Part shown: positions 42,610 to 51,926 of the stretch, piece after piece
How positions within the stretch are numbered: position 1 is the first letter of the stretch
Layout of the letters: the number at the start of each line of letters is the position of its first letter
Assembly (NCBI GenBank): GCA_937980205.1
Contig: CALJKW010000069.1
Coordinates: 234,108 to 298,107 of the forward strand
Length of the DNA stretch: 64,000 nt
Reading direction: 5' to 3'
Source of the DNA: an uncultured Myxococcales bacterium
GTDB lineage: Bacteria > Myxococcota > Myxococcia > Myxococcales > Myxococcaceae
Program-made: the position numbers and the translations under genes
Notes under the pieces: model-generated
Database searches by the model: none
What the model was told of the DNA's origin: nothing
The model's input: the letters and a program-made list of their open reading frames with translations, nothing else

Positions 42610-43724
42610 TCGGAATCGTGCGCGGCGCTTCGTTTCCCATCTGCACTCGCAGCTCGCCGCCTGACGCGGCGAGGGACAGGTTCTGATCTCCCAGCTGCCC
42701 CACCAGGTAGAAGGGCTTGCGCACCGGCTGCTGCAGAGACATGCGCAGCGCGTTCGCTTCGGTGTTCGCCTGAATGGCTGCCTTCACCTGCGGCGCCGCG
42801 CTGAAGAAGCGGTCGGCCGGCACCGAGCCCTCAATGCCTTGGTGATGCCGCTGAAAGTTGTAGCCGTGGACGGAGAGCTCGAAGCGCCGGAGCAGGTCTG
42901 CGTAGTCGGCGAACACCGTCCGGAGAGGAGTTCGTCCCAGAGCGTCTTCCAGAAGCGCTCTACTTTGCCGAGCGTCTGAGGGTGGTGCGCGCGACTCTTG
43001 ATATGCTTGATGCCCTGCCGCTTCAGCTCCGCCTCGAATTCGGTCTCGCCTCGCCATGCGGTGTACTGGCGCGGCCGTTGTCGGTGAGCGCCTCCTGCGG
43101 GACGCCGAACGCGGCCACACCCTGCTCGAAGGCCTCCATCACCAGCGCGGACTTCATGTGGTGCGCGATGGCGTTAGCAAACGATGAACCGGCTGTAGTC
43201 GTCCATGAACACCGTCACGTAGAGCCGCTCGTGCTTGCGCAGCAGGAACGTGAAGATGTCGGACTGCCAGAGCTGGTTCGGCGCGGCGCGTTCGAAGCGC
43301 GTCTCCGGCTTCGGCGCGTTCTCGACCTTCGGCGGCTTCTCCTCGAGCAGACCTTCCTCGTGAAGAATCCTCCGCACCGTCGTCGCCGACACGCCAATCC
43401 CCTCAAAGCGGGCCAGGATGTCAGCAATGCGGCGAACCCCAAGTGCGGGGTCCTGCCGCTTCACCGCCACCACCCCCTCCCGCCTCGCGTCAGGACCCGT
43501 GCGACCGACTTCGACGTCTGCTTCGTCGTCGTCAGCGCCTCGACACCGCCGCGTCGGAACTTCGCGACCCACTTCGTCACAGCGGCTTCGCTGACGCCGA
43601 ACAGCTTCGCGACGTCTTTCACGCACGCGCCGCGCTCGACGACTTCACGCACCGCTCGCTGTCGCACTCCCGGCGAGCACCACTCGTTGCCGTTGCGCTC
43701 GCCTGCCTTCTCTTTCCGACTCAC
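42610..43724 (-). pseudogene. Frameshifted integrase-core transposase (IS481-like)
   Basis: Three pieces in different frames together make one DDE transposase. A helix-turn-helix head lies at 43461-43724 (RAVREVVERGACVKDVAKLFGVSEAAVTKWVAK). The first half of the catalytic core lies at 43174-43626 (NQLWQSDIFTFLL, FMDDYSRF). The C-terminal part is at about 42610-43120 (YNFQRHHQGIEGSVPADRFF, KPFYLVGQLGDQNLSL). DNA between 42960 and 43120 still encodes DNG and KVERFWKTLW (third catalytic residue) in shifted frames. At least two frameshifts make it inactive. Terminal inverted repeats were not found. Confidence 0.8.
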
Positions 43725-43811
43725 CTGTCGCTCCTCGTCGTCGTCTGCGTCGCGACGGACGAGGCTCAGGTGCTAGCGGGATTCAGCTCAGCTCAAACGC
43801 TCAACAATTGG

Positions 43812-44240
43812 TGCGCACGACACTTCCGTCGCAGAAGAACTCCTCCCCGATGCGCACCGAGCGGAAGAGCAGGGGAATCGCCCCCGACGCCAGCGCGTGC
43901 TCGGGCCCGATGATGGTCTCGCGCGCCTCGGTTCGCGGGTCATGGCTCCACGCCAGGACGCCGCCTTCCTTTCGCTGCACGAAGACGATCGTTCGCCCGT
44001 CGTTGATGCGGGTCGCGCGCACCGACAGCGCCGAGAACAGGCCCTTCGCCAGGTTCGCGTGCGCGGCCAGACGGTCTGCCTCCGCACCATCTCTTCGAGG
44101 GCCTCGGGGTGCAGCACGTCGTGGATGCGCCATGGCTCGGGCCGCTCGCTGTCCCGGGCCGCCTTCCACATCTTCCCGGCAATTGTGAACAGGTCGCACC
44201 CGGCGGATCCATCGTGCTCGCGAGGAAGACGTGCGGCCAT
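43812..44240 (-). pseudogene. Patatin-like phospholipase, internal fragment (copy B)
   Basis: Remnant of a third patatin copy covering roughly residues 55-215 of the intact protein. FLASTMD is readable near 44225, FTIAGKMWKAARDSERPEPWRI follows in another frame after a deletion of about 30 codons, and a further frameshift precedes NLAKGLFSALSVRATRINDGRT. It ends at EEFFCDGSV beside the transposase. It overlaps copy A in content by about 55 codons at only about 85 percent DNA similarity, so A and B come from different paralogs. Confidence 0.8.
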
Positions 44241-44351
44241 CCCTCCCACAGGGCGCGGCTAGCCGTAGCCAAGCTGTTGCAGACGAGAAGCATTAGCCAA
44301 TCACGCGAAGCAGTGCTCAGCCACCGAAGGGTAGTATTCCTATCCTGTAAG

Positions 44352-44567
44352 TTATTGACAGGTCCCGGCGTCACCCTGACACGGGACGCAACACACGACC
44401 CCTCCCGGATTACGTTTCGGATTGCAGTCCGCGTTGCCGTTGTCGACACGACCGACACACACGGACGCAACCGTGCACGATCCGCCCTGTTCGGCGCACG
44501 ATGGACCTGGGACGCAAGAACTCGTCGCCGTCAACACCGGGATTGCGATCAATAGGAATCGTCGCAT
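44352..44567 (-). CDS. Small Cys-rich lipoprotein
   Basis: 71 residues from ATG 44567: signal peptide with lipobox Cys18 (LTATSSC), then eight further Cys in 50 residues, including VVCCVPC. No family recognised. Base composition is lower in GC than the surroundings. It lies 8 bases after an interrupted secreted-protein gene on the same strand and may have been co-transcribed with it. Confidence 0.5.
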   Translation of the reverse strand: MRRFLLIAIPVLTATSSCVPGPSCAEQGGSCTVASVCVGRVDNGNADCNPKRNPGGVVCCVPCQGDAGTCQ

Positions 44568-44574
44568 GGCCAAG

Positions 44575-45582
44575 TCACCAATGGGAATACGACAATGTGG
44601 AGATGGACTGGTTACCTGGTCCGTTCTGAACGGATATGTCGTAATTGCACATCGGAGACCCGCCAAAGTTGCTCCCGAACATGTTCGGTGTAACGTTGAC
44701 TGATCCACCCCCCGGCGTCGCCTCCTCAACACGGGTCGTTGTTATTTGCACTGGGTGGGAATTCGGCCACTCATTGCAGAAATTCAAATTATACCCTTCC
44801 AAGGCGGATCCGACGGCCTGATTCATCCTTGGCCCTGCGGCAAAAGTCGTGGATTGCGAGTATCCGGTAGCGAGGTTGGTGAAGCCAATGTTCCAAAGGC
44901 AAGCGAATCCAATGTCAGCGCAGCCGCCAGCCTTTACGACGTGGCCGCGAATCATATTCCCGTGCGCCGGGAAGTGGTTCGCATCGTGTTAGGCCGTCCC
45001 GTCGCTATAGACGACCCAATTTGCCATCCGCCATCCGCACGTCGGACTGGCGTTGTATTGCAGGACAGGCTGAACGATCGCGTTATTTGAAGATTGCGTG
45101 CTCTGCAGTCCATTGAAAATGTACCGCACGCTGAATCCACAGACTGCCGGCGAAATTGGTACTTGCCAATCTGAGCTGATTTTCGTGAACCAGCCCAGCG
45201 TTCCCGTCGCGTTCTGAAACGATCCGAGGACCCAGCCGTTTACGGTGGGGGGCGGGTTGCGAGGAAGGTAGCGACACGGCGGAAGAACCTTTAACAACTG
45301 CCCCGTCGTCGAGTAAATCCTTCGTCCAACAACAATCGTACCAGATGGAACTTCGTAAATGCACGATTTGTGATACCGGCGGCCGTTTGACACCGGAACG
45401 TAGTCAGCGTCGTCGCCCAATTTTGCGTCTGGCGCCATGTTAGACATTTCCGGCACGTTGATTCTCGTTCCCCCGATGTCGATGGAAACTTCGCTCGGCT
45501 GGGCGGTAGCGCTCGCCGCGAATGATAAGGCGAATCCAACGAGGTAGCGAAGCGAGACACTTCGGCTTGTGACTTGTGACAT
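44575..45582 (-). pseudogene. Secreted protein gene with an in-frame TAA stop
   Basis: From ATG 45582, a Sec-type signal peptide (LRYLVGFALSFAASATAQP) leads a 197-residue reading frame that stops at TAA 44989-44991. The same frame stays open after the stop for 137 more codons (HDANHFPAHGN, then MIRGHVVKAGGCADIGFACLW onward) to 44575. So the ancestral product was about 334 residues. The stop could come from a single C-to-T change in CAA. Both halves share low-GC codon use and paired Cys. Family unknown. A TTGACA lies at 45655-45660 and a GGGGG site precedes the ATG. Confidence 0.65.
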
Positions 45583-45864
45583 TAGGCCCCCTGTATGGAA
45601 GGTTGGCTCCCGTGATGCGCCGGCAGCGAGATGGTTTTCCAGGTTGCACCGCGATGTCAAGCTACGACAGCTTTCATCGGCGTACTGCCTTAGGTACGAC
45701 TCTCCAGCGGGATGGGGGCCAATCCAGGGACCGCGTCTCAGCGGTCTAGGTCCAAGCGTGCGCGGTCAACAGAAGGCCAAGCGAGTTCACGCCGAAGGGG
45801 CCCCCGCACATGAAATGCGGTGGTTACACATAAGCAGCCGGGGACGACAGGCGTACTCCGATAA

Positions 45865-47079
45865 TTAGGAACGGGGGTCCGGCTCGAAGAACGCGCGGAG
45901 ATGCTCCCGTCGCGCGTGCGCGTCATCCATCCCCATCTGGATGAGCCGGCTCGCATAGCCGCCGTCGAACAAGAGGTAGCTGGCGAGGTCGGCCTGCGTG
46001 AACAGCTGGCTCTGCGTGAACCGGCGCAGCCAGCGCGCCGGCAGCGGAGACTCGTCTTCGATGTCGACGCGCCGCTGCCTCAGCAGATCCGCCGCCACCT
46101 CGGAGAGGTCACGCGACGGGCGGATCACGAGCTCGCGCACGGGACGGTACGGTTGGCCGCGCAGCTCGCGGATGGCTTCGTTGATGCGCGGCAGGAACTC
46201 GGGCCCGAACGCCCTCTCGCCGGCTTCGATCATGCCGTTGAAGCGGCGCAGGCGATCGAGGTCGTACTCGGTGGGGTCCTGCATCAGCGCGTTGAGCACC
46301 TTGCCGACCAGCAGCGGAGTGCTCGGCGCCGACCGCATCGGGATCATCGGCGGGGGCGCCGCCGGCTTGTGCCGCAGCGTCAGCACCAGCACGCGGTCGG
46401 CTCCGAGCCGCAGCGCCGGCGACAGCGGAGTGTTCTGCCGCACGCTGCCGTCACAGAAGAACTCTTCGCCGATGCGCACCGAGCGGAAGAGCAGGGGAAT
46501 CGCTCCGGAGGCGAGCGCGTGCTCGGGCCCGATGATCGTCTCGCGCGCCTCGGTGCGCGGGTCGCGGCTCCAGGCGGGCACGCCGCCTTCCTTGCGCTGC
46601 ACGAAGACGATCGTGCGGCCGTCGTTGATGCGCGTCGCCGTCACCGACAGGGCCGAGAAGAGCCCCTTCGCCAGGTTCGCCGAGATGCGCGGCCACGCCG
46701 TCTGCGTGCGCACCATCTCTTCGAGCGCCTCCGGGTGCAGCACGTCGTAGATGCGCCACGGCTCCGGCCGCTCGGTGTCGCGCGCCGCCTTCCACATCTT
46801 GCGCGTGATGGTGAAGAGGTCTTCGCCTTCCACCTTGAACACGCGCTCGAGCGAGAGGCTCGTCCACAGGTTCGACAGATCGCGGCCCTGCTCCTGCGGC
46901 CGATCCATCGTCGTCGCGAGGAAGCACGCCGTCATCGCGCCGACGGAGGTGCCGCAGAGGATGTCGAAGCGGACGTTCTCCTTCAGCTCCTCGCGCAGGT
47001 AGCGGATGACGCCGGCTTCGTATGCACCGCGCGCTCCGCCCCCCGAACAGACGAGCGCGATGCGCGGTTTTGTTTCCAC
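45865..47079 (-). CDS. Patatin-like phospholipase
   Basis: A 404-residue serine lipid acyl hydrolase by family. It has the oxyanion loop CSGGGARGAYEAGV, the nucleophile Ser45 in CGTSVGAM and the catalytic Asp210 in CDGSVRQN. There is no signal peptide. The region from about residue 250 is helical and specific to this protein group. I chose GTG 47079 (AAGG upstream). GTG 47085 or TTG 47097 would add a few residues. It is the only intact member of a local group with two decayed copies beside the T3SS operon; patatin folds are known among T3SS effectors (ExoU), but a link here is only inferred. Confidence 0.9.
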   Translation of the reverse strand: METKPRIALVCSGGGARGAYEAGVIRYLREELKENVRFDILCGTSVGAMTACFLATTMDRPQEQGRDLSNLWTSLSLERVFKVEGEDLFTITRKMWKAARDTERPEPWRIYDVLHPEALEEMVRTQTAWPRISANLAKGLFSALSVTATRINDGRTIVFVQRKEGGVPAWSRDPRTEARETIIGPEHALASGAIPLLFRSVRIGEEFFCDGSVRQNTPLSPALRLGADRVLVLTLRHKPAAPPPMIPMRSAPSTPLLVGKVLNALMQDPTEYDLDRLRRFNGMIEAGERAFGPEFLPRINEAIRELRGQPYRPVRELVIRPSRDLSEVAADLLRQRRVDIEDESPLPARWLRRFTQSQLFTQADLASYLLFDGGYASRLIQMGMDDAHARREHLRAFFEPDPRS

Positions 47080-47167
47080 GCGCACCTTGTCGCACAAAAC
47101 TTGCGGGAGCTACACGCTGATCAACACTGCTTCGCGTCTGTAGCCCCCTCTCAACAGGAGCAACGTG

Positions 47168-47488
47168 ATGCTGGAGCTGAGCGCAAAGCCGGTCGTCGAG
47201 CGGTACCACCCCCGGGTCGAGGCCACCTTCATGGTGAAGCTGCTCGTCAACGGGCGGAACCTCGTCGCCAAGGCGAAGGACCTCTCGATGGCGGGCCTGT
47301 GCCTGCTCGGCGTGCCGGCGATCACCGACGAGCTGACCGTCACGCTGCCGCTGCCGAACGATCGCGAGATCACCACCAAGGCGCGCGTGAAGCGCCGTCA
47401 GCCGGGCCTCATCGGGCTCGAGTTCGACGAGCTCGACTGGGACGACATGTTCGCGCTCGCCCGCTACCTCAACCCGCGGTTGCCTTAG
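47168..47488 (+). CDS. PilZ-domain protein
   Basis: A 106-residue single PilZ domain. Both c-di-GMP motifs are intact: RYHPR (RxxxR) and DLSMAG ([D/N]xSxxG). It follows AGGAG; GTG 47165 is one codon upstream. Monocistronic, divergent from patatin and convergent with the response regulator. Likely a c-di-GMP effector acting on an unknown partner. Confidence 0.88.
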   Translation: MLELSAKPVVERYHPRVEATFMVKLLVNGRNLVAKAKDLSMAGLCLLGVPAITDELTVTLPLPNDREITTKARVKRRQPGLIGLEFDELDWDDMFALARYLNPRLP

Positions 47489-47525
47489 ATTTTCTCGGGC
47501 GGGGGGTGGGGCAAGCCCCACGTGA

Positions 47526-47903
47526 TCAGGCCCGCAGCCGCGCGATGAGGTCCATCAGTTCGGTCGCGCGGAAGGGCTTGTGGATGTAGCCGTCTGCTCC
47601 CGCCTTGGTGGCCGTCTCGACGTCGGCCTTCTTCGCCTTGGCGGTGAGCATGTAGAGCGGCGTCTTGGCGGTCTTCGCGTCCGCCTTGAGCAGCCGGCAG
47701 ATCGTGATCCCGTCCATCTGCGGCAGCACGACGTCCAGGAGGATGAGGTCGTACTCTGCGCTCTTGGCGAGCTTGAGGCCCTCGGCGCCGTTCGCGGCGC
47801 AGTCGACCTCGACGGTGCCGTCGCCGAGCATGCTGCGCACGAGCTCTCGGATGACCGGCTCGTCCTCGACGAGCAGCACTTTGAAGGGACGCCCCTCGGG
47901 CAT
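47526..47903 (-). CDS. Single-domain response regulator (CheY-like receiver)
   Basis: A 125-residue receiver domain only. The phospho-acceptor is Asp57 (LILLDVVLPQMDG), the acidic pair is in VEDE (13-15), the switch Thr is in YMLTAKAK and the Lys is in HKPF. No output domain. It lies 21 bases downstream of the ABC permease and is probably the last gene of the long Bat/ABC operon. No histidine kinase is nearby. Confidence 0.93.
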   Translation of the reverse strand: MPEGRPFKVLLVEDEPVIRELVRSMLGDGTVEVDCAANGAEGLKLAKSAEYDLILLDVVLPQMDGITICRLLKADAKTAKTPLYMLTAKAKKADVETATKAGADGYIHKPFRATELMDLIARLRA

Positions 47904-47924
47904 GGAAGCTCGAGAGTATAGGCG

Positions 47925-50483
47925 TCATTCGTAGGCGAGCGCTTCAACCACATCCAACCGGGCGGCCCGGCGGGCCGGGTAGAGCCCCGCGATGATCGCG
48001 CACGCCGTGGCGGCCAGCAGCATCTGCACCGCGAGCTTCATCGGGAAGATGTACGCGAAGTCCCAGCCGGTGGCCTCGACTCCGACCACCTTCGTCACGA
48101 TGTAGCCGAGGACGTAGCCGGCGAAGCTGCCGATGAGGCCGCCGGTGAGGCCGATGAGCGCCGCCTCGCCGGCGAAGAGCTTGATGATGTGCGTGCGCGC
48201 GGCGCCGATGGCCCGGAGCAGGCCGATCTCGCGCGTGCGGTCGAGCACCGCGGCGAGCAGCGTGTTGATGACGCCGAGCAGGGCGAGGACGACGGCGAGG
48301 AACTCCATCGCGTAGGTGACGGAGAACGCGTTGTCGACGAGCGCGTACGCTTCTTTGCGCAGGTCCTGGTTCGAGAGCACGTAGAGGTCGTACTGCTCGC
48401 CCCAGTTCTTGGTGATGCGCTCGCGCACCTTCTCCATGTCGGCCGGGTTCTTCAGGTACACCTCGAAGTTGTCGACGAGGTTGTCGTTGAACTGGCTCAC
48501 GAAGATCTCGCGCGCCATGAACACGGTGCCCTGGTCCGAGGTGTAGTCGGTGATGACGGCCGCCACCTTGTACGTGCGCCGGCCCGTCGGCGTGTCCATC
48601 TCGAACGTCGACTCGGGATGCAGGTTGCGCCGGCGCGCCAGGTTCTCGGAGATGGTGACGTAGCCCGCCCGCCGCTGCTCGTGCGTCGGCAGCTTGCCCT
48701 CGCGGACCTCGGGCTTGCCGCGCACGTTGTAGATGTCGGGGTCGAGCGAGACGATGAAGATGCGCAGGCCCATCAGGTCGTGCTGGAAGATGCGCAGGCG
48801 ATCGACGGCGGCGACCTCGTCCCACTTCTCGATGGGGTCCGCGAACTCGGGCTTGAGCGGCACGTTCTGGACGCCGGCGACCTTCGAGGACGAGGTGATG
48901 AAGAGGTCGGCCGGCACGCTCTGGTCGATCCACTTCTCCGAGCTCTTCTGGAACGAGCCGACGAACCCGGCGATGCAGACGGTCATCGCGACGCCGATCG
49001 CGAGCGCCGAGACGGGCACCGCGGTGCGCGCCGGCGCGCGGGCGAAGTTGTCGGCGGCCAGGCGGCCGGGGACGCCGAGCGTGAGCTCTCCGGGGCGCTG
49101 GTACACCCGCTGGAGCACGCGGAGCACGAGCGGTGACAGCAGCGTCGTGCCCATCAGGATGAAGAACATCGCGAGGTAGCCGCCGACGGGGAAGTTCTCG
49201 ATGGGCGCGGGAATCTTCGTCGCCGGGTAGACGCCGAGCAGCATCAGCACGCCGACGATCGTGGGGAACGAGTTCAGCTTCGCCGCGCCCGCGGCCATGT
49301 CGCGGCGCAAGGCTTCGACAGGTTGCACCTGCGACGCCACGAACGCGGGACGCAGCGCGGCGAAGAGGCTGCCGCCGATGCCCAGCGCGACCCCGATGAG
49401 CACCTCGACCGGCGTGAACGTCACCTCGCGCGCGTTGACCTGCACGTAGATGGAGCTGATTGAGTCGCTGACCGCCGACACCGTGCCCTTCGCGAGCAGC
49501 GTGCCCAAGGGAATGCCGAGCAGCGAGCCGAGCGCGCCCAGCACGATCGCCTCGAGCGCGAACAGCGCGCGGATGCGGCGGCGGGTGGCTCCCAGCGCGC
49601 GCAGCACGCCGATCTCGCGGCGGCGCTGCACCACGCCGATCGCGACCGTGTTGTAGACGAGGAAGATGCCGACCAGCAGCGCGACGCTCGAGCCGAGGTT
49701 GAGGCCGAGCTGGAAGCTGCGCACCATCGTCTCGACGCTCTGACCGCGGCGATCGGGGCGGGCGACCTCGTACTGAACGCCGAGCTCGGCTCGCAGCAGC
49801 TCCTTCGCAGCGTCGACGCCGGTCTTCGGATCGATGGCGACGTCGATGCGATCGAGGCGGCGCTCGCGGCCGAAGGCGACCTGGGCGCTGCCGATGTACA
49901 TGACGCCGACGAGGCCGCCGAAGGCCTTGATGGGGCCGGTCTCCTTGAGCAGCCCGTGGATGACGAACTCCTGCGTGCCGTTGGGCGTGACGAGCGAGAA
50001 GGTGTCGCCGGTCTTCCAGCCGTGAGACGCGGCGAAGCGCTCGGACACGAGCATGCGGTCGGTCGAGTTCAGGAACTCGAGGTCGTCGCTCATGTTGCCG
50101 ACGTCGCGGTCGGCGCCCTCGTAGTTGCGGAAGTACCCGTCGTCGAGCAGGTCGACGCCCATCACCAACAGCCGCTCGCCCGGAGTGCCCTTCACCGGCA
50201 GCGTGTGCGTGATGCTCCCGGCGGCGTGCGTGACGAACGGCAGCTTCGAGACGCGCTCGAGCACCTCTTCGTCGAAGCCGGCCTGGCCCGCGGAGATCGA
50301 CAGGTCGGCCTTGCCGGCGATGGTGTCGATGGTCGAGCGGAAGGCGCCGAGCACCGCGCGGTTGATGGCCGCGATGCCGATGAGCGTCGCGACGCCGACG
50401 GCGACACCGAAGATGGTCAGCACGCTGCGCAGCGGCGAGAGGCCGAGGTGCCGAATCGAGACGAGCCTCAGCAGCTGGAGCAT
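47925..50483 (-). CDS. ABC transporter permease with two FtsX/MacB-type units
   Basis: An 852-residue permease made of two repeats. Each has a first membrane helix, a large periplasmic domain and three further helices (FtsX domains at about 260-390 and 720-850). The ends of both repeats share the pattern REIG(V/L)LRA(L/I)GA. One polypeptide probably forms the whole transmembrane part, as a fused LolC/LolE-like or AcrA-independent type VII ABC system. It is preceded by its ATPase 4 bases upstream. Confidence 0.9.
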   Translation of the reverse strand: MLQLLRLVSIRHLGLSPLRSVLTIFGVAVGVATLIGIAAINRAVLGAFRSTIDTIAGKADLSISAGQAGFDEEVLERVSKLPFVTHAAGSITHTLPVKGTPGERLLVMGVDLLDDGYFRNYEGADRDVGNMSDDLEFLNSTDRMLVSERFAASHGWKTGDTFSLVTPNGTQEFVIHGLLKETGPIKAFGGLVGVMYIGSAQVAFGRERRLDRIDVAIDPKTGVDAAKELLRAELGVQYEVARPDRRGQSVETMVRSFQLGLNLGSSVALLVGIFLVYNTVAIGVVQRRREIGVLRALGATRRRIRALFALEAIVLGALGSLLGIPLGTLLAKGTVSAVSDSISSIYVQVNAREVTFTPVEVLIGVALGIGGSLFAALRPAFVASQVQPVEALRRDMAAGAAKLNSFPTIVGVLMLLGVYPATKIPAPIENFPVGGYLAMFFILMGTTLLSPLVLRVLQRVYQRPGELTLGVPGRLAADNFARAPARTAVPVSALAIGVAMTVCIAGFVGSFQKSSEKWIDQSVPADLFITSSSKVAGVQNVPLKPEFADPIEKWDEVAAVDRLRIFQHDLMGLRIFIVSLDPDIYNVRGKPEVREGKLPTHEQRRAGYVTISENLARRRNLHPESTFEMDTPTGRRTYKVAAVITDYTSDQGTVFMAREIFVSQFNDNLVDNFEVYLKNPADMEKVRERITKNWGEQYDLYVLSNQDLRKEAYALVDNAFSVTYAMEFLAVVLALLGVINTLLAAVLDRTREIGLLRAIGAARTHIIKLFAGEAALIGLTGGLIGSFAGYVLGYIVTKVVGVEATGWDFAYIFPMKLAVQMLLAATACAIIAGLYPARRAARLDVVEALAYE

Positions 50484-50487
50484 GGCG

Positions 50488-51180
50488 TTATGCCGCCGCC
50501 GACCGCGTGAGCTCGTCGCCGACGATCTTCCCGTCCGCGAGCCGCACGATGCGGTCGCCGACCTCGGCGGCCTTCGGGTCGTGCGTCACCATGACGACGG
50601 TCAGGTTCCGCGCGCGCGTCGCCTCGCGGATGAGCTTCAAGACCTCGGCGCCCGTGCGCGAGTCGAGGTTGCCGGTGGGCTCGTCGGCGAGCAGCAGGGC
50701 GGGCTCCGTCAGCAGCGCGCGCGCGACGGCGACGCGCTGCATCTCTCCGCCGGAGAGCTCGTCGGGCCGGTGCGTGTCGCGGCCCTTGAGGCCCACCTGC
50801 TCGAGCAGCGCGTGGGCCTTGGGCTCCATCTCCTTGCGCGAGCGGCCCGAGAGCAGGGCAGGGAGGATGACGTTCTCGACCGCCGTCATCGTCGGCAGCA
50901 GGTTGAAGAACTGGAAGATGAAGCCCAGCCGATCGCGGCGGAAGCGCGAGAGCTCGTCGTCGGGCAGGCGGGAGATCTCGCGGCCTTCGATGGTGATGGT
51001 GCCGCTCGTCGGGACGTCGAGCGCGCCGAGCAGGTTGAGCAGCGTGCTCTTGCCCGAGCCGGAGGCGCCCATGACCGAGAGGAACTGGCCCGTCGGCACG
51101 ACGAGCGAGGCGAGGTCGAGCGCCTTCACCTCGGTCTTGCCGCGCTTGTAGATGCGGACGGCGTTCTGAACCGAGATCAC
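50488..51180 (-). CDS. ABC transporter ATP-binding protein (LolD/MacB-like)
   Basis: A 230-residue ATPase. Walker A GASGSGKST, Q-loop IFQFFNLLPTMTAVEN, signature LSGGEMQRVAVARAL, Walker B ALLLADEPTGNLDS and the H-loop MVTHDPKAA. The DEPTGNLDS form is typical of LolD/MacB/FtsE-type ATPases that drive mechanical work across the periplasm. GTG 51180 overlaps the stop of the BatE-like gene (GTGA), tying the transporter to the Bat operon. Confidence 0.95.
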   Translation of the reverse strand: MISVQNAVRIYKRGKTEVKALDLASLVVPTGQFLSVMGASGSGKSTLLNLLGALDVPTSGTITIEGREISRLPDDELSRFRRDRLGFIFQFFNLLPTMTAVENVILPALLSGRSRKEMEPKAHALLEQVGLKGRDTHRPDELSGGEMQRVAVARALLTEPALLLADEPTGNLDSRTGAEVLKLIREATRARNLTVVMVTHDPKAAEVGDRIVRLADGKIVGDELTRSAAA

Positions 51181-51926
51181 AGCGGTACGACTCCTTCGCG
51201 TTCGGTCCACCCCTCGAGGTTGTTCGAGAGCCGAATGCGCACGAACTTGCCCGACTCCTCGGTGATGCGCACCTTCAAACCCGCGTGCACCTCGAAGGCG
51301 ACGCGCGCGCCGTCGGTGGGGAAGTCGCGGACGCGGGCGGTCTCGGGCATCACCACCGCCTCGACGTAGTTGCTTCCCACCCACGCGTCGATGCCGACGA
51401 GCGTGGTGCTGACAGCGGCGGTGATGATGCTCATCACGAGCAGGAATGTGATCGCGCCGCGCCGCCCCGGAGTCATGCGCCGGAAGAGCAGCAACAGGCC
51501 GAGCGAGAGCCACAGCGTGACCAGCGAGATGACGGGCGTGACGTAGTCGTCGGTCGCGTCGGCGAGCCGCTCGAGGAACGGCTCGGACTGCGCCGCTGCG
51601 CCGACGAGCTGATCGCCCTGCCGCTGCCGCGCGATGGCGAGGTTCGCCTCGATGTCGTCGGAGCGCTTCAGGCGCCGCGCGCGCTCGAGGTACAGCACCG
51701 CGGGCCCGAGCTCGCCGGCGGCGAGGCACGTTGTCCCCAAGTTGAACAGCACGTCGGGGCCTTCGTGGCCGTGCTCGAGCAGCTTGAGGTAGGCGGCCTT
51801 CGCCGCCGCGTAGTCGGGCGGATCTTTGTAGAAGGCGTCGTTGCCTTCGCGGAACAGGGCCTGGGCCTCCTCGGGCGTGTAGTAGCTCTGCGACAGCAAG
51901 AGCCCGAGCACGAGCGTCAGCGTCAT
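51177..51926 (-). CDS. batE: BatE-like TPR/SH3 membrane protein
   Basis: A 249-residue protein: signal or anchor segment, TPR-type helices (ALFREGNDAFYKDPPDYAAAKAAYLKLLE, LFNLGTTCLAAGELGPAVLYLERARRLKR), two membrane helices at about residues 130-180 and a C-terminal SH3-like domain (HAGLKVRITEESGKFVRIRLSNNLEGWT). This is the BatE arrangement. ATG 51926 overlaps the batD stop. The gene symbol follows position and architecture. Confidence 0.8.
   Translation of the reverse strand: MTLTLVLGLLLSQSYYTPEEAQALFREGNDAFYKDPPDYAAAKAAYLKLLEHGHEGPDVLFNLGTTCLAAGELGPAVLYLERARRLKRSDDIEANLAIARQRQGDQLVGAAAQSEPFLERLADATDDYVTPVISLVTLWLSLGLLLLFRRMTPGRRGAITFLLVMSIITAAVSTTLVGIDAWVGSNYVEAVVMPETARVRDFPTDGARVAFEVHAGLKVRITEESGKFVRIRLSNNLEGWTEREGVVPL

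Noticed and set aside
41720..43120. A single 466-codon frame that looks like a transposase-patatin fusion protein
   Set aside because: Both halves are truncated and the transposase head lies in other frames, so it is a chance in-frame junction of two pseudogenes.
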